DNA of 64,000 bases from Teredinibacter waterburyi (GCF_001922985.1 NZ_MRUH01000124.1:1-64000); one strand, 5' to 3'. Counted from the first letter of the stretch, positions 46,149 through 56,313 are shown. The notes: generated by a model not told the origin, from the sequence alone. Program-made: numbers and translations.

Positions 46149-47792
46149 TTAGTTCGCCTCTGTTTCTAGATATACATCGTTAAAGTGATGGCGATGCATA
46201 ACATTGTCGTACCAGTTTTTTACGTTACTACGTACAAGGTTCAGGTCAGTCATAAAGTAGATTGGGATAACCGGCATCTCGTCGGCGATAATTTTATTGG
46301 CCTGCTCAAATAATGCCATACGTTTTAGGTGATCACTTTCTAAGCGCGCATCTTCTACCACCTTGTCATAGGCTGTGTTGACCCAGCCGGTATTGCTGTT
46401 GCCGCCGTAAGAGAGCAGTAATTCGTAAAAGTTGCTGGGGTCAAGATAGTCGGCAACCCAGCCGCGGCGAGCCACGTCAAAGTTCAACGACGTTTGAGAG
46501 TCTAGGTAAACTTTCCATTCTTGATTTAGCAGGTTTGCTTCAATGCCGAGATTTTGTCTCCACATTTGTTGAATCGCCAAGGCGACTTTTCGGTGGTTGT
46601 CGTCGGTGTTGTAAAGGATTTCGAAGCTGGGGAAACCTTCGCCATTGGGGAAGCCTGCCTCAGCCAATAATTGTTTCGCCAGCGCAACATTTTCGCTGAA
46701 ATGCGCTACAGGTTTGTGCCCTTGCTTATCGGCAGGTACAAAGGTGTAGGCGGGTACTTCGCCACCTTTAAGAATGTTTTCGACCAGCGATGTGCGGTCA
46801 ATTGAATAGGCAAGCGCTTTGCGCACGCGAACATCATCAAAGGGTTTGCGGGTGTGGTTAATTAAATAATAGTAGTTTGAATAGGTCTGGGTGACGCGCA
46901 ATAGTTCGGGCGCTTCTTTTTTGTAGGTCGCTATTTTTTCAATGGCCATTTGCGGCGAATAGGTCAGGTGTACTTGGCCGCTGCGAAAGGCACGCTCTTC
47001 GGCTTGTTTATCGTTAATGGGTAGAAAGCGAACACCCTCTAGTTTTATATGCTCGGCATTCCAGTAGTGAGGGTTTTTGTCGACGGCAATGAGTTTGTTT
47101 ATTTCCCATGAGCTGAGCTTAAACGCGCCGTTGGATACGATATTTTCTGGTAGGGTCCAGCTGGAGACGCGACTGTCAAAATCACCATGCTTTTCGATGG
47201 TTGCGCGCGGCAGCGGGTAGTAAGAGTGGTGATCGAGTAGCTGCAGAAAAAATGGTGTGGGTGACGCGAGTGTGACTTCTAAGGTTTTCGCGTCTAGGGC
47301 GTGAATGCCGACGAGATCAAAGTCGGTAATCTCGCCGGTGTTGTAGGCTTCGGCATTTTTGACGTAATACATCATATAAGCGTAGAGGTTGCCGAGTGCG
47401 GGGGTTAGCGCGCGGCGCCATGACCAAACAAAATCTTCGGCGGTGACTGGCTCGCCATCAGACCAAGCGGCATTGTCGCGCAGGGTAAAGGTGTAGGTTA
47501 GCTTGTCGTCCGAAATTACCCAGCTCGCGGCGGTTGCGGGTTCTGGTGCAAGGGTTTCGCCATTGAGTCTGGTTAGCCCTTCAAATAGTGAGGATATGAC
47601 ATGAAAATCTGGCTCACCGGTGGTGATATGCGGGTCTAATGCTTGTGGCTCATCGGCGTTGGCGACAAACAGAATTTGGTTTTGGTTGCCGTATTCAACA
47701 TTAGTCAGCTCATTTTTACTACAGCCAGAGATCAGTGTGCAGACAGCTGCGCAGGTAAACAGGAGTGTTAGGACTAATTTCGTTTTTTGCAT
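46149..47792 (-). CDS. oppA: Peptide-binding lipoprotein OppA, copy 1
   Basis: Substrate-binding protein of the Opp system. The N-terminus is a lipoprotein signal (LLFTCAAVCTLISGC). The SBP_bac_5 fold follows, with DEPQALDPHITTGEPDFHV, YTFTLRDNAAWSDGEPVTA and other conserved blocks, ending around FNDVYLETEAN. 547 residues. AAGG precedes the ATG. It is adjacent to oppB and clearly related to the second copy upstream; the two may differ in peptide preference. Confidence 0.93.
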   Translation of the reverse strand: MQKTKLVLTLLFTCAAVCTLISGCSKNELTNVEYGNQNQILFVANADEPQALDPHITTGEPDFHVISSLFEGLTRLNGETLAPEPATAASWVISDDKLTYTFTLRDNAAWSDGEPVTAEDFVWSWRRALTPALGNLYAYMMYYVKNAEAYNTGEITDFDLVGIHALDAKTLEVTLASPTPFFLQLLDHHSYYPLPRATIEKHGDFDSRVSSWTLPENIVSNGAFKLSSWEINKLIAVDKNPHYWNAEHIKLEGVRFLPINDKQAEERAFRSGQVHLTYSPQMAIEKIATYKKEAPELLRVTQTYSNYYYLINHTRKPFDDVRVRKALAYSIDRTSLVENILKGGEVPAYTFVPADKQGHKPVAHFSENVALAKQLLAEAGFPNGEGFPSFEILYNTDDNHRKVALAIQQMWRQNLGIEANLLNQEWKVYLDSQTSLNFDVARRGWVADYLDPSNFYELLLSYGGNSNTGWVNTAYDKVVEDARLESDHLKRMALFEQANKIIADEMPVIPIYFMTDLNLVRSNVKNWYDNVMHRHHFNDVYLETEAN

Positions 47793-47837
47793 GATCGACC
47801 TTTTTTGGTGCGTTGATAGCCTTTTTATAAGGCGTAT

Positions 47838-49514
47838 TTACGGAGTGTTAAGGTACACCGATTTGTATGGGTGTCTATGTAATTTGTTGCCATACCAGTT
47901 GATAACTTCGGGCCTAACTAGATTGTTGTCTGCCGGGTAAAAAAGCGGAATAACCGGCATCTCAGTATCGAGAATTTGCTTTGCCGTTGCAAACAGCTGC
48001 TCGCGCTCGCGGCTATTGCTAGTCACTTGCGCCATTTTCACCGTGTTGTCGTAGTGCGTATTTGCCCAGCCGGTGTCGTTATTACCGCTGTCGCTTAGCA
48101 GGGTTTCATAAAAATTACCCGGATCCAAATAGTCGGCAATCCAACCGGCGCGGGAAATGTCGTAGTCCATGCTGTTTTGCGCGGCGCTGAATACCTTCCA
48201 TTCTTGATGCGCTAAATTAACCTTAATGTTCAAGGTTTTGGCCCACATTTGTTGAATCGCGGTCGCAATTTTCCGGTGATTGTCTTGGCTGTTGAATAAT
48301 AGTGTTTTAACCGGAAAGCCAACTCCGTTTGGGTAACCTGCTTCAGATAGCAGTTGTTGGGCCAACTCCGGTTGATAGAGCGGATCGGTATGAGTTTTTA
48401 GACTATCTGCGAATTCTTGATATTCCAGCGGCGGTACAAAATGTTTAGCGACCTGTTCACCGCCTTTGGTAATTTTGCTGACGAGTAATTGTCGGTCTAT
48501 AGCAAAGGCGAGTGCCCGTCGTACCTTTACCTTGTTAAAAGGTTCTCGCTGGCTGTTGATAACGTAGTAATAGCTCGAATAGAGTGGCGAAGATTTAAGC
48601 AGGTGTGGATCGTTTTGACGGTAGGTTTCCATTTTTTCAATGGCCATGGTCGGGGTATTCGTCAGGTGTACTTGGCCGCTGCGAAACGCACGCTCTTCGG
48701 CTTGTTGGTCGCTGATAGGTAAAAATTGAATAGCGTTCAGTTTTACGTTTTCCACATCCCAGTAATACTTGTTTTTGACTACTTCAATTACGCGGTTTAG
48801 TTGCCATTCGCTCAGCGTAAATGGCCCGTTACTGACTAATTCGTCAGGGCGTGTCCAGTTATCAAGCGGGGTTGAGTTGATCGCCGAGCGGTGTAATGGG
48901 TAAAAATTATGGTAGTCGAGGGTTTCAAGAAAATACTCGCGCGGTGTTTCTAAGGTGACTTTTAAGGTGAGTGGGTCAATTGCTGTTACTCCTACCTCAT
49001 CGAAATTAGTGATAGCCCCGGTGTAAAAGGCTTCCGCATTTTTCAGTGTGAATAATTGATACGCGTTGGCGTTTGCTGTTGTCGGGGTTAGCGCGCGATG
49101 CCAAGCGTTTACGAAGTCGGACGCAGTAACAGGGTCACCGTTCGACCAGCGTGCATTTTTGCGCAGACTAAAGGTGTAGGTTAATCGGTCGGTGGAGATC
49201 TGCCATTGCGATGCCGCTGCAGGGATTATCGACAATGTTTTCGGGTCGCGACTGGTTAGCCCCTCGAACAGTGCGCTCAAGATATTGTAATCGGGGCTGC
49301 CAACACTTTTGTGCGGATCTAAACTCTGCGGTTCGTCGCCATTGGCAATAAAGAGCACTTGGTTACGATTTCCGAATTCCACATTGGTCGGTGTTTGACG
49401 GCTACAGGCCAGCTGACTAATGCAGACTAAAATGATAAGTGCGAGCCAGAGCGTTGGTTTGTAAGGTGTTGTGGTAATGCGTGCTAAGCGGTTTTGAACG
49501 CGCTGCTGAACCAT
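47838..49514 (-). CDS. oppA: Peptide-binding lipoprotein OppA, copy 2
   Basis: A 558-residue paralogue of the next gene, with a longer basic N-terminal region and a lipobox at QLAC. Shared blocks include the NVEFGNRNQVLFIANGDEP start, DPHKSVGSPDYNIL, the AFRSGQVHLT motif and the DYLDPGNFYETLLS end. It is the first gene of the minus-strand opp operon, divergent from the HDOD gene. Confidence 0.92.
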   Translation of the reverse strand: MVQQRVQNRLARITTTPYKPTLWLALIILVCISQLACSRQTPTNVEFGNRNQVLFIANGDEPQSLDPHKSVGSPDYNILSALFEGLTSRDPKTLSIIPAAASQWQISTDRLTYTFSLRKNARWSNGDPVTASDFVNAWHRALTPTTANANAYQLFTLKNAEAFYTGAITNFDEVGVTAIDPLTLKVTLETPREYFLETLDYHNFYPLHRSAINSTPLDNWTRPDELVSNGPFTLSEWQLNRVIEVVKNKYYWDVENVKLNAIQFLPISDQQAEERAFRSGQVHLTNTPTMAIEKMETYRQNDPHLLKSSPLYSSYYYVINSQREPFNKVKVRRALAFAIDRQLLVSKITKGGEQVAKHFVPPLEYQEFADSLKTHTDPLYQPELAQQLLSEAGYPNGVGFPVKTLLFNSQDNHRKIATAIQQMWAKTLNIKVNLAHQEWKVFSAAQNSMDYDISRAGWIADYLDPGNFYETLLSDSGNNDTGWANTHYDNTVKMAQVTSNSREREQLFATAKQILDTEMPVIPLFYPADNNLVRPEVINWYGNKLHRHPYKSVYLNTP

Positions 49515-49828
49515 AATTACTCTAATCCGTTTCTCGTTGCCCCGTTAGTCGTAGTTGGGGAGCACCATATCTAGTGCGTTGCTATGTTGGTTGTTGGTGC
49601 AGGCTATATTGCCGAACTTGCGCTGTTTGCGAAAGGTTAATAGCGGAATTTTGTGAGCCCTAGCGGTGACACCACCGCAACGCCTAGAACCGATACCAGC
49701 GATCCATCTTGGCGAACAGTACTGACTTGGCTTAAAAAACTACAGATTTGTGTCACTAAGCTACACTGGAATACATAAAGACTATTCTTATAACTTTTTC
49801 TGAAACCCATTCTGAGCGCTTCGAATCA
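49515..49828. other. Divergent oppA/HDOD regulatory region
   Basis: No gene seen. It must hold the promoters of the opp operon and of the HDOD gene. A TTGTGT near 49748 with TACATA about 18 bp downstream could be a promoter, but this is weak. Confidence 0.3.
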
Positions 49829-51253
49829 ATGTCTACTAAAGGTTTATCGGCTTGGGCTACAAAACTACGCAGCCAAAATATGCCCGTACTCGGTGACGTC
49901 ATCGCTGAGTTGAATAAAATTACGGGCAGCGACGATGCTGATGTTAATCAGCTCGCCGAAGTCATTTTACGCGATCCGCACCTGACCACCCATGTGCTTA
50001 GAATCGCTAACAGCGTTCAGTACAACTACTCTAAGGTTCTTATAAACACCGTAAGCCGAGCCATAGTGTTGATTGGTTTAAAAGGTGTGAGGGCGATGTG
50101 TATTTCACTGCTGGTAATGGATTCGCTTCTTACCGATCAGCCCAAGGAGCGGTTGTTGGCGCTGGTCGCCCAGGGCTTTCACGCCGCTACACAGGCGCGC
50201 AACCTCGCCCAACGGATAGATGACAAAGCGGGTGAAGAGGTGTTTGTGGCCGCATTGCTCTTTAATCTCGGAGAAATGGCATTTTGGGCGTCTGAGGATG
50301 TTGTTGCCGATAATGCCAATCTATTGAGTGATGACGCTAAGGTTCGCCGAAGTGCGATGGAAGAGGTACTTGGGACCTCGTTTAAGGCGATAACGCGAGA
50401 GCTGGCGAAGCATTGGAAGCTAGGTGACACCCTAGAGCAGGCACTTTATCCCACTCATCATTCGAGTTTGAAGGTGAAAGCTGTGGTTGCAGGTGAGCGC
50501 CTGAGCCGCGCTGCACTTTATGGCTGGGAAAGCCCACAGGTGCGCAAAGTGCTAAAAGAGGTTATTGAGTATACTGGTCAAGCCGAAGATGAAGCCCTAG
50601 AAATGGTTCGGCAGGGCGCCGACCAAGCGGCTCAGGTCGCGCTGAACTACGGCGTCGCTCAGGCTTGTCCACTAATCCCTAGCTCAACTCGTTTACATAC
50701 AGAGCTGCCAAAAACTCCAGCGAGTCGAATCCTTAAGGGCGATCCGAAATTACAGCTAAGTATTCTGCGTGAGCTGGGGACGGCGACACAGGACCGGCTT
50801 GATGTGAATACTATCTTTCAAATGGTTTTGGAGGGCATGCACCGCGGTATAGGGTTGGAGCGCGTATGCCTTGCGTTTATTGACCGTCACAAGCTAAAAG
50901 CGAAGTATGCGCTGGGCGACAGTACGGAACACTGGCGTTCGAGATTTGTATTCGATATCGGCCCCTACAGCGAGAACCTGTTTACGAAGGCCATTCAAAC
51001 AGGTGGAGCGCATTGGTTTAATAGCGAAGAGATAACCCGTGATAGCAGTTTATATTCTGCGGAGATCATTCCTATACTCGGCAGATTTCCTGCTTTTACC
51101 TCGGTTTTACAGTTAGATCAACGCAAAGTTGCGCTGTTCTATGCCGATCGATGGAGTTTTGGCGGCAAATTGGACGAGGATCAGTTTGAAAGCTTTAAAC
51201 ATTTCGCTAGCCAAGCGGAGTACAGTTTGAGGGTTCTCACAAAAAAGCCCTAA
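49829..51253 (+). CDS. HDOD-GAF signalling protein
   Basis: A 474-residue protein. The first part has the HDOD pattern (PVLGDVIAELNKI, ILRDPHLTTHVLRIANS and NTVSRAIVLIGLKGVRAM), a domain related to HD phosphohydrolases but lacking most of their metal ligands. The C-terminal part looks like a GAF sensor (VFQMVLEGMHRGIGLERVCLA with an FAFIDRHKLKAKYALG-like start). No catalytic motif was found, so a signalling scaffold is likely. No partner identified. Convergent with mltD. Confidence 0.82.
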   Translation: MSTKGLSAWATKLRSQNMPVLGDVIAELNKITGSDDADVNQLAEVILRDPHLTTHVLRIANSVQYNYSKVLINTVSRAIVLIGLKGVRAMCISLLVMDSLLTDQPKERLLALVAQGFHAATQARNLAQRIDDKAGEEVFVAALLFNLGEMAFWASEDVVADNANLLSDDAKVRRSAMEEVLGTSFKAITRELAKHWKLGDTLEQALYPTHHSSLKVKAVVAGERLSRAALYGWESPQVRKVLKEVIEYTGQAEDEALEMVRQGADQAAQVALNYGVAQACPLIPSSTRLHTELPKTPASRILKGDPKLQLSILRELGTATQDRLDVNTIFQMVLEGMHRGIGLERVCLAFIDRHKLKAKYALGDSTEHWRSRFVFDIGPYSENLFTKAIQTGGAHWFNSEEITRDSSLYSAEIIPILGRFPAFTSVLQLDQRKVALFYADRWSFGGKLDEDQFESFKHFASQAEYSLRVLTKKP

Positions 51254-51254
51254 A

Positions 51255-51290
51255 CCGACGCTCGCCAGCAGTTGCTAGCGAGCGCCGGTC
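51255..51290 (-). terminator. Terminator of mltD (minus strand)
   Basis: GCTCGC (51260-51265) pairs with GCGAGC (51278-51283), extended by CCGAC/GCCGG. On the minus strand it is followed by a T6 run near 51246. The hairpin overlaps the mltD stop codon region. Confidence 0.5.
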
Positions 51291-52969
51291 ACATTTACAA
51301 ACAGTGTAAGTAGCTGCCCAGGTTGTAAATACTTGCTGGTACTGACGCTATTCCAGCTCAATATATCGGTTACTGACAATTGGAACTTGTCTGCAATGCG
51401 ATGTAGCGAATCGCCATTGCGAACTTTATAGGTGACTTTGCGTACTTCGGTCTTTGTTGCCCCGGTGGTGGGTGCGGTGATGATTTTGGTCCAAATTGCC
51501 AAGCGTTGGCCCGGGAAAATAGGGTCGCTAGGCGCCATGTTATTCCAGCGCGCTATCTGGCCGGTACTCACTTTGTATTTTCGGCTAATCGTCCAAAAGC
51601 TCTCACCTGGTTGTACTTCGTGGTCAATTCTACTTTTATTTTTCGATGCGCCTTTCTCTTGCTTCGCGGCTAAGCGTTGCGTCTGGCTGTAGCGATAGTG
51701 TTCAGCGCCTGCCGACGCCACGGGTACCAACAAGGTTTTACCGGCGCGAATATTATTGCTCTTGAGATTGTTGATGCTTTTTAACGTTGGGGTATCCAGC
51801 TTGTACTTGGCGGCAATAGTCGACACGGTGTCGCCGTTCTTAATGGTGTAGCGCTCCCACGTAACGCGGCTGCTACTGGGAATGGCTGCAAGGTTGGTGA
51901 TGAACTCCTGTTCATTTGCGAGTGGCACTAAGAGTCGATGTGGGCCGGCTGGGTCGGTGGCCCAGCGGTTGAAGCCTGGGTTGAGGTAGTAGAGCGTATC
52001 GATATCGATTCCGGCTAGATCGGCAGCTTGCGCTAGATCGATTTGGCTGGTGGTATCGACAACGGCAAAGTAGGGCTCATTGGCAATTTCTGGCAGCTTT
52101 ATCCCGTAATCGTCGGGGTTTTGAAAGAGTATCGCCAGCGCGATGAGTTTCGGTACGTAGGCTTCGGTTTCGCGTGGTAAGTTTAGGTTCCAGAAGTCGG
52201 TAGGCTTACCCTTCTTTTTATTTTTTCGAATGGCTTTCGAAACGTTGCCAGCGCCACTGTTGTAAGACGCCAAGGCCTGTAGCCAGTCGCCATCGAAGCG
52301 ATTGTTAAGGTGTTTGAGGTAGGCGACAGCTCCCTCTGTTGCGGCGATTACATCGCGGCGGCCGTCGTACCACCAGTTTTGCTTCTGGCCGTAAGCTTTA
52401 CCTGTACCCGGTACAAATTGCCACATGCCAGATGCGCGGCCATGAGAGTAAGCAAAGGGGTCGAAGGCGCTCTCTACAATTGGTAGGTAGGCGAGTTCTA
52501 AGGGTAGGTTGTTCTTTTCAAGCTCTTCAACAATGTAATAGAGGTAGGGTTCGCCACGGCTCAATACGCGGCTGAGGTAGTTTGGGTGGCGTGCAAACCA
52601 ATCGATTTGCTGCTGTACGCGTTTGTTGATGTCTAGCGGCAGGCCGTAGCCGGCGGTAATGCGATCGATAACGTTGGTGGGTGCCAGTGGTGTAATACTG
52701 TCTAGTTCTGCTTCGCTTAGCTCGTCGTCCGGTTCAGCGGTTAGACGATGCTCAGCAACAGGCGACTGTTCAGCCGTTAGCGGTTGCGAGATCAGTTGTG
52801 ACAGCCCACAGCCGCTTAACAGCCAGCAACTCAGCAGCCCGATTAACGTTAGAGGTTTCCGTATTGTTAAGCGCTGTATAGGGCGGTGCGCGAACCAACA
52901 GCTAAGGCGGATTAAGCAACGGCGTGTCGGGCGGGGTGAGCGGTTATGAGTATTTTGGATTAACTGCAT
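51275..52969 (-). CDS. mltD: Membrane-bound lytic murein transglycosylase D (MltD)
   Basis: Outer-membrane lipoprotein that cleaves peptidoglycan. The lipobox is LSGC (Cys54) after an unusually long basic N-terminal region. The SLT catalytic glutamate is in LPIVESAFDPFAYSHGRASG (Glu166), followed by GMWQFVPGTG and YNSGAGNV. The three LysM domains lie at the C-terminus (NGDTVSTIAAKY, PGESFWTISRKY and NGDSLHRIADKF). 564 residues. It is upstream of gloB on the same strand, as in pseudomonads. Confidence 0.93.
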   Translation of the reverse strand: MQLIQNTHNRSPRPTRRCLIRLSCWFAHRPIQRLTIRKPLTLIGLLSCWLLSGCGLSQLISQPLTAEQSPVAEHRLTAEPDDELSEAELDSITPLAPTNVIDRITAGYGLPLDINKRVQQQIDWFARHPNYLSRVLSRGEPYLYYIVEELEKNNLPLELAYLPIVESAFDPFAYSHGRASGMWQFVPGTGKAYGQKQNWWYDGRRDVIAATEGAVAYLKHLNNRFDGDWLQALASYNSGAGNVSKAIRKNKKKGKPTDFWNLNLPRETEAYVPKLIALAILFQNPDDYGIKLPEIANEPYFAVVDTTSQIDLAQAADLAGIDIDTLYYLNPGFNRWATDPAGPHRLLVPLANEQEFITNLAAIPSSSRVTWERYTIKNGDTVSTIAAKYKLDTPTLKSINNLKSNNIRAGKTLLVPVASAGAEHYRYSQTQRLAAKQEKGASKNKSRIDHEVQPGESFWTISRKYKVSTGQIARWNNMAPSDPIFPGQRLAIWTKIITAPTTGATKTEVRKVTYKVRNGDSLHRIADKFQLSVTDILSWNSVSTSKYLQPGQLLTLFVNVTGAR

Positions 52970-53095
52970 GTGGCTGTTGTTTACGCTTCGTCAAATTAAA
53001 ATGTTCGCCCTGTGACCCGCAATAAATATTAGAGTTCAGCCAAGCAAACCGATGCGCCAAATGTTTTTTGGAAACTGTGGTCTAGGTACTCGGTT

Positions 53096-53884
53096 TTAGG
53101 CTTGATTCTTCCATTGGCGTAGAAGCTTGAACAGGGCGCTGCGGCCGGCATTATACACGCCAAAGTGGCGTTGTATTGATTCTTGAACCTCGAGTTCGTC
53201 ACAGCGCAGGAAGGGGTTGATGGCCAGTTCCTGTGAGATTGTGGTTGGCAGGCTGGGTATGCTGTTCTGTCGCTTTAAGGAAATTTGCTGAATATAGTCC
53301 GCTAAGACGCTATTACCTTGCTCCACCTTAGCCGCGAAAGCGAGGTTGGATTGAGTATATTCATGGGTGCAATACACCTCAGTATTGGTTGGCAGTTGAG
53401 CGATACGATTGAGGCTAGTTTCTAACTGTTCAATCGTGCCGTTAAAAAGCCGCCCGCAGCCGCCCGAGAAAAGCGTATCACCACAAAACAGTAGACAGTG
53501 TGGTTGTTCGGGCGAGGGCGGGATTATATAGCTGACATGATCAGTCGTATGACCGGGTGTCTCCCACACCTCCAGAGGGTGAATCTGCCAAAGGGACAGA
53601 GCGTCGCCCTCGGATAATCGATGGGTTATCTGCGCTAAAGGTGATTTAGCGGGGCCGTACACTGGGCAGCCAAATTCCCGCACTAACAGCGGGATGCCGG
53701 TGACATGATCCCAGTGGCAGTGGGTGATGAGGATTCCGGCGAGACCGAGTCCGCGGCGATCTAGCGCAGCTTTAACAGCCACTGCGTCACCTGGGTCTAC
53801 TACATAGGCGGATGACTCATTACTTTTGGTGATCATCCATACGTAGTTGTCTTGATAGATTGGTATAGGTTTAACTTCCAACAT
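53096..53884 (-). CDS. gloB: Hydroxyacylglutathione hydrolase (glyoxalase II) GloB
   Basis: Metallo-beta-lactamase-fold enzyme that hydrolyses S-lactoylglutathione in methylglyoxal detoxification. The metal motif is THCHWDH (His55, His57, Asp59, His60), with further ligands in GHTTDHVSYI and FCGDTLFSGGCGRLF and the C-terminal FLRCDE region. 262 residues, the usual length. Divergent from the methyltransferase gene across about 165 bp. Confidence 0.95.
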   Translation of the reverse strand: MLEVKPIPIYQDNYVWMITKSNESSAYVVDPGDAVAVKAALDRRGLGLAGILITHCHWDHVTGIPLLVREFGCPVYGPAKSPLAQITHRLSEGDALSLWQIHPLEVWETPGHTTDHVSYIIPPSPEQPHCLLFCGDTLFSGGCGRLFNGTIEQLETSLNRIAQLPTNTEVYCTHEYTQSNLAFAAKVEQGNSVLADYIQQISLKRQNSIPSLPTTISQELAINPFLRCDELEVQESIQRHFGVYNAGRSALFKLLRQWKNQA

Positions 53885-54049
53885 ATTGAATATCTTGATT
53901 AAAGTTAACTTAGTTAATGTGCTTTAGAGGTTTTGCTGGCTGGTTTGCTCGGCTTCAAATTGGTACTATCCTTGGCAGTATAATTCTCAGGAATATCATC
54001 GTTGCCGCTCAGCTAAAGACAACAACCGCAATTGCGGGAGATTAGAAAA

Positions 54050-54922
54050 ATGCAATCTTGGAAAAAGTTCTTTAAAGCTCGCAGTAGCGTACGCCCACTG
54101 CATGAAACTATCGCAGACCTTGCGCGTTGGTACGAGACGCCGTTGGGGCAGTCTATTCTTACTGAGCAGCGCGAAATTTTAAGCGACGAACTTAGCTGCC
54201 TGTTCGGCTACCACCTTATGCAACTTAGTGTTGTGCCCTACGAACGTTTGTTTGAGTCCAGCCGGATCAATCACTGTTTTTCAATGGCTCCGGCCATTGT
54301 GCCTTCCGAGCGGGTTAAAACCCAGCTTTGTGATTTACAGGCCTTGTCAGACTTGGACGCACTGCCACTTGCAGACGAGTCTATCGATGTGACCATTTTG
54401 CATCACGTCTTGGATTTTTCCGAGAATCCTCAGCAGGTGTTAAAAGAGGCCGCTCGGGTTACGGTGCCACGTGGTCATATTATTATTATCTGCTTCAACC
54501 CCTTTAGCATGATGGGTGCGTTGCAGCCTATTCTGCGGTTAACCAGTTCCAAACCGGTATGGCGGCGCAAGGCGCTGCGAGCGGGCCGTCTGAGAGATTG
54601 GTTGGAATTTCTAGATTTTTCTTGTGTTAACATGCGCCAGCTTTCCCACAACCTACCGATCAACCACTCTCGTTATTTGGCTCACAGTCGCTTCGTAAAC
54701 AAAGTGTTCTCTGGCCGTTCGGTCCCTTTTGGTTCGACCTATTGTATTCTTGCTCGCAAGGACAAGGTTGGTCTAACGCCGTTAAAACCTGAGTGGGACA
54801 AAGCCAGCTTATTGCGTGGCTCGGCGGTGGCGAAGCAGTCTTTGTCTGCGCGAACAGAGCCGTCAGCGAGGATATTGCCGCTGCGGCGCAGGCCTCGTAC
54901 AGGCTCTATGAATATCACCTAA
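54050..54922 (+). CDS. Class I SAM-dependent methyltransferase
   Basis: A 290-residue methyltransferase of the Methyltransf_11 type. The segment [22 protein letters not shown] matches the core motif IV region and [15 protein letters not shown] the following strand. The classical GxGxG loop is weak, as is common for this gloB-adjacent family. ATG 54050 is used because GGGAG lies nine bases upstream. The C-terminal 60 residues are basic and low-complexity. It is the first gene of a group with rnhA and dnaQ. Its substrate is unknown. Confidence 0.82.
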   Translation: MQSWKKFFKARSSVRPLHETIADLARWYETPLGQSILTEQREILSDELSCLFGYHLMQLSVVPYERLFESSRINHCFSMAPAIVPSERVKTQLCDLQALSDLDALPLADESIDVTILHHVLDFSENPQQVLKEAARVTVPRGHIIIICFNPFSMMGALQPILRLTSSKPVWRRKALRAGRLRDWLEFLDFSCVNMRQLSHNLPINHSRYLAHSRFVNKVFSGRSVPFGSTYCILARKDKVGLTPLKPEWDKASLLRGSAVAKQSLSARTEPSARILPLRRRPRTGSMNIT

Positions 54923-54935
54923 CAAAAGAGTTTTA

Positions 54936-55370
54936 GTGTTGAAAAAAGTCGAAATTTTTACTGATGGCGCCTGTCGTGGCAATCCCGGCCCCGGTGGTTG
55001 GGGAGCATTGTTGCGGCACGAAGGCAAAGAGAAAACCTTTTACGGTGGTGATAAGCACACCACAAATAACCGTATGGAGCTGGCGGCGGCTATCGAGGGC
55101 CTGAAGGCCTTGAGTCAGCCCTGTGATGTTACCCTCACCACGGATTCTCAATATGTACGCAAAGGCATTACCGAATGGATGGCGAACTGGAAGCGCAATG
55201 GCTGGAAAACAGCGGCAAAAAAACCGGTACAAAATGCCGAACTTTGGAAGCAACTAGATGAAGCGGCCGCCGTTCACACCGTTAAGTGGTGCTGGGTTAA
55301 AGGTCACAGTGGGCACCGTGAAAATGAAATTGCCGATCAGCTCGCCAATCGCGGCATAGATGAGTTGTAG
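54936..55370 (+). CDS. rnhA: Ribonuclease HI
   Basis: Cytoplasmic endonuclease that degrades RNA in RNA-DNA hybrids. The N-terminus has [19 protein letters not shown] (Asp10), then [12 protein letters not shown] with the glutamate, TDSQYV with the second aspartate, and a C-terminal NEIADQLAN segment with the last catalytic aspartate. 144 residues. GTG start. It is 13 bp downstream of the methyltransferase gene and divergent from nothing; dnaQ follows on the same strand. Confidence 0.96.
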   Translation: MLKKVEIFTDGACRGNPGPGGWGALLRHEGKEKTFYGGDKHTTNNRMELAAAIEGLKALSQPCDVTLTTDSQYVRKGITEWMANWKRNGWKTAAKKPVQNAELWKQLDEAAAVHTVKWCWVKGHSGHRENEIADQLANRGIDEL

Positions 55371-55478
55371 TACAGGCGCTAACCTTGACGGCGAGCACGA
55401 CGAAACGATCAACTCGACAAACATACTTTGCGATTCATTACATAGCGTTGGTAAAAATACGGCGTTAGGAGTGTAACC

Positions 55479-56210
55479 TTGAGACAAGTTGTACTGGATA
55501 CTGAGACCACCGGCCTTGAGCCTCAGTTGGGCCATAAGATTATTGAAATCGGTTGTGTTGAGCTAGTCAATCGCCGTCTTACTGGGCGTCACTATCATCA
55601 ATATATCAAGCCGGAGCGCGAGATCGACCAGGGCGCGATGGAAGTTCACGGCATCACCAACGAGTTTCTTGAAGACAAACCGGTGTTTTCTCAGATCGTC
55701 GCCGACTTCCTTGAATTTATCGGCGATGCCGAATTGGTTATCCACAATGCACCGTTTGACGTGGGCTTCCTGAACCACGAACTGTCGTCTCTAGATAAGG
55801 GTTTAGGGAAAATCGAAGACCGCTGTGCGGTGTTAGATACCTTGCTGTTAGCGCGCAAAAAACATCCAGGCCAAAAAAATAATCTGGATGCACTCTGTAA
55901 ACGCTACATGGTGGATAACTCGCAGCGCGATCTGCACGGCGCTTTGCTTGATGCTGAGATTTTAGCGGACGTCTACCTCACCATGACCGGTGGGCAGACC
56001 TTCCTTGCCTTGGGTGGCAAGCAAGTTGGCGAGGGCGGTGGTGAAGATGGCGAAGAAACGATCGTACGGTTACCGGTATCGCGAACGCTTACCCCTGTTC
56101 TTCGTGCGAGCGACGATGAGTTGGTGCTGCATAGAGAAAAGCTGGAACTGCTTGATAAGGCTTCCGACGGAAATTGTATTTGGAAAAGTCTAGAGCAGCC
56201 TGAACTCTAA
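55479..56210 (+). CDS. dnaQ: DNA polymerase III epsilon subunit DnaQ
   Basis: Proofreading 3'-5' exonuclease of the replicative polymerase. The N-terminus has VLDTETTG (Asp7, Glu9), with IHNAPFDVGFLN (ExoII) and HGALLDAEILADVYL (ExoIII) further on. The C-terminal portion carries a polymerase-binding tail. The start is a TTG with AGGAG seven bases upstream. 243 residues. Same-strand neighbour of rnhA, a conserved pairing. Confidence 0.95.
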   Translation: MRQVVLDTETTGLEPQLGHKIIEIGCVELVNRRLTGRHYHQYIKPEREIDQGAMEVHGITNEFLEDKPVFSQIVADFLEFIGDAELVIHNAPFDVGFLNHELSSLDKGLGKIEDRCAVLDTLLLARKKHPGQKNNLDALCKRYMVDNSQRDLHGALLDAEILADVYLTMTGGQTFLALGGKQVGEGGGEDGEETIVRLPVSRTLTPVLRASDDELVLHREKLELLDKASDGNCIWKSLEQPEL

Positions 56211-56256
56211 CCTTTTTGTTAAAAACACATAGCTGCTCGTAAAAACCACTCTTCAT

Positions 56257-56294
56257 AAAAAAGCCGCCAAACCTAGTAGGTTCGGCGGCTTTTT
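56257..56294. terminator. Bidirectional terminator between dnaQ and nhaB
   Basis: GCCGCCAAACCTAGT and AGGTTCGGCGGC form a near-perfect stem with a short loop, flanked by A6 upstream and T5 downstream, so it serves both convergent genes. Confidence 0.85.
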
Positions 56295-56313
56295 AGTAAC
56301 GCAGGTACCAGTT

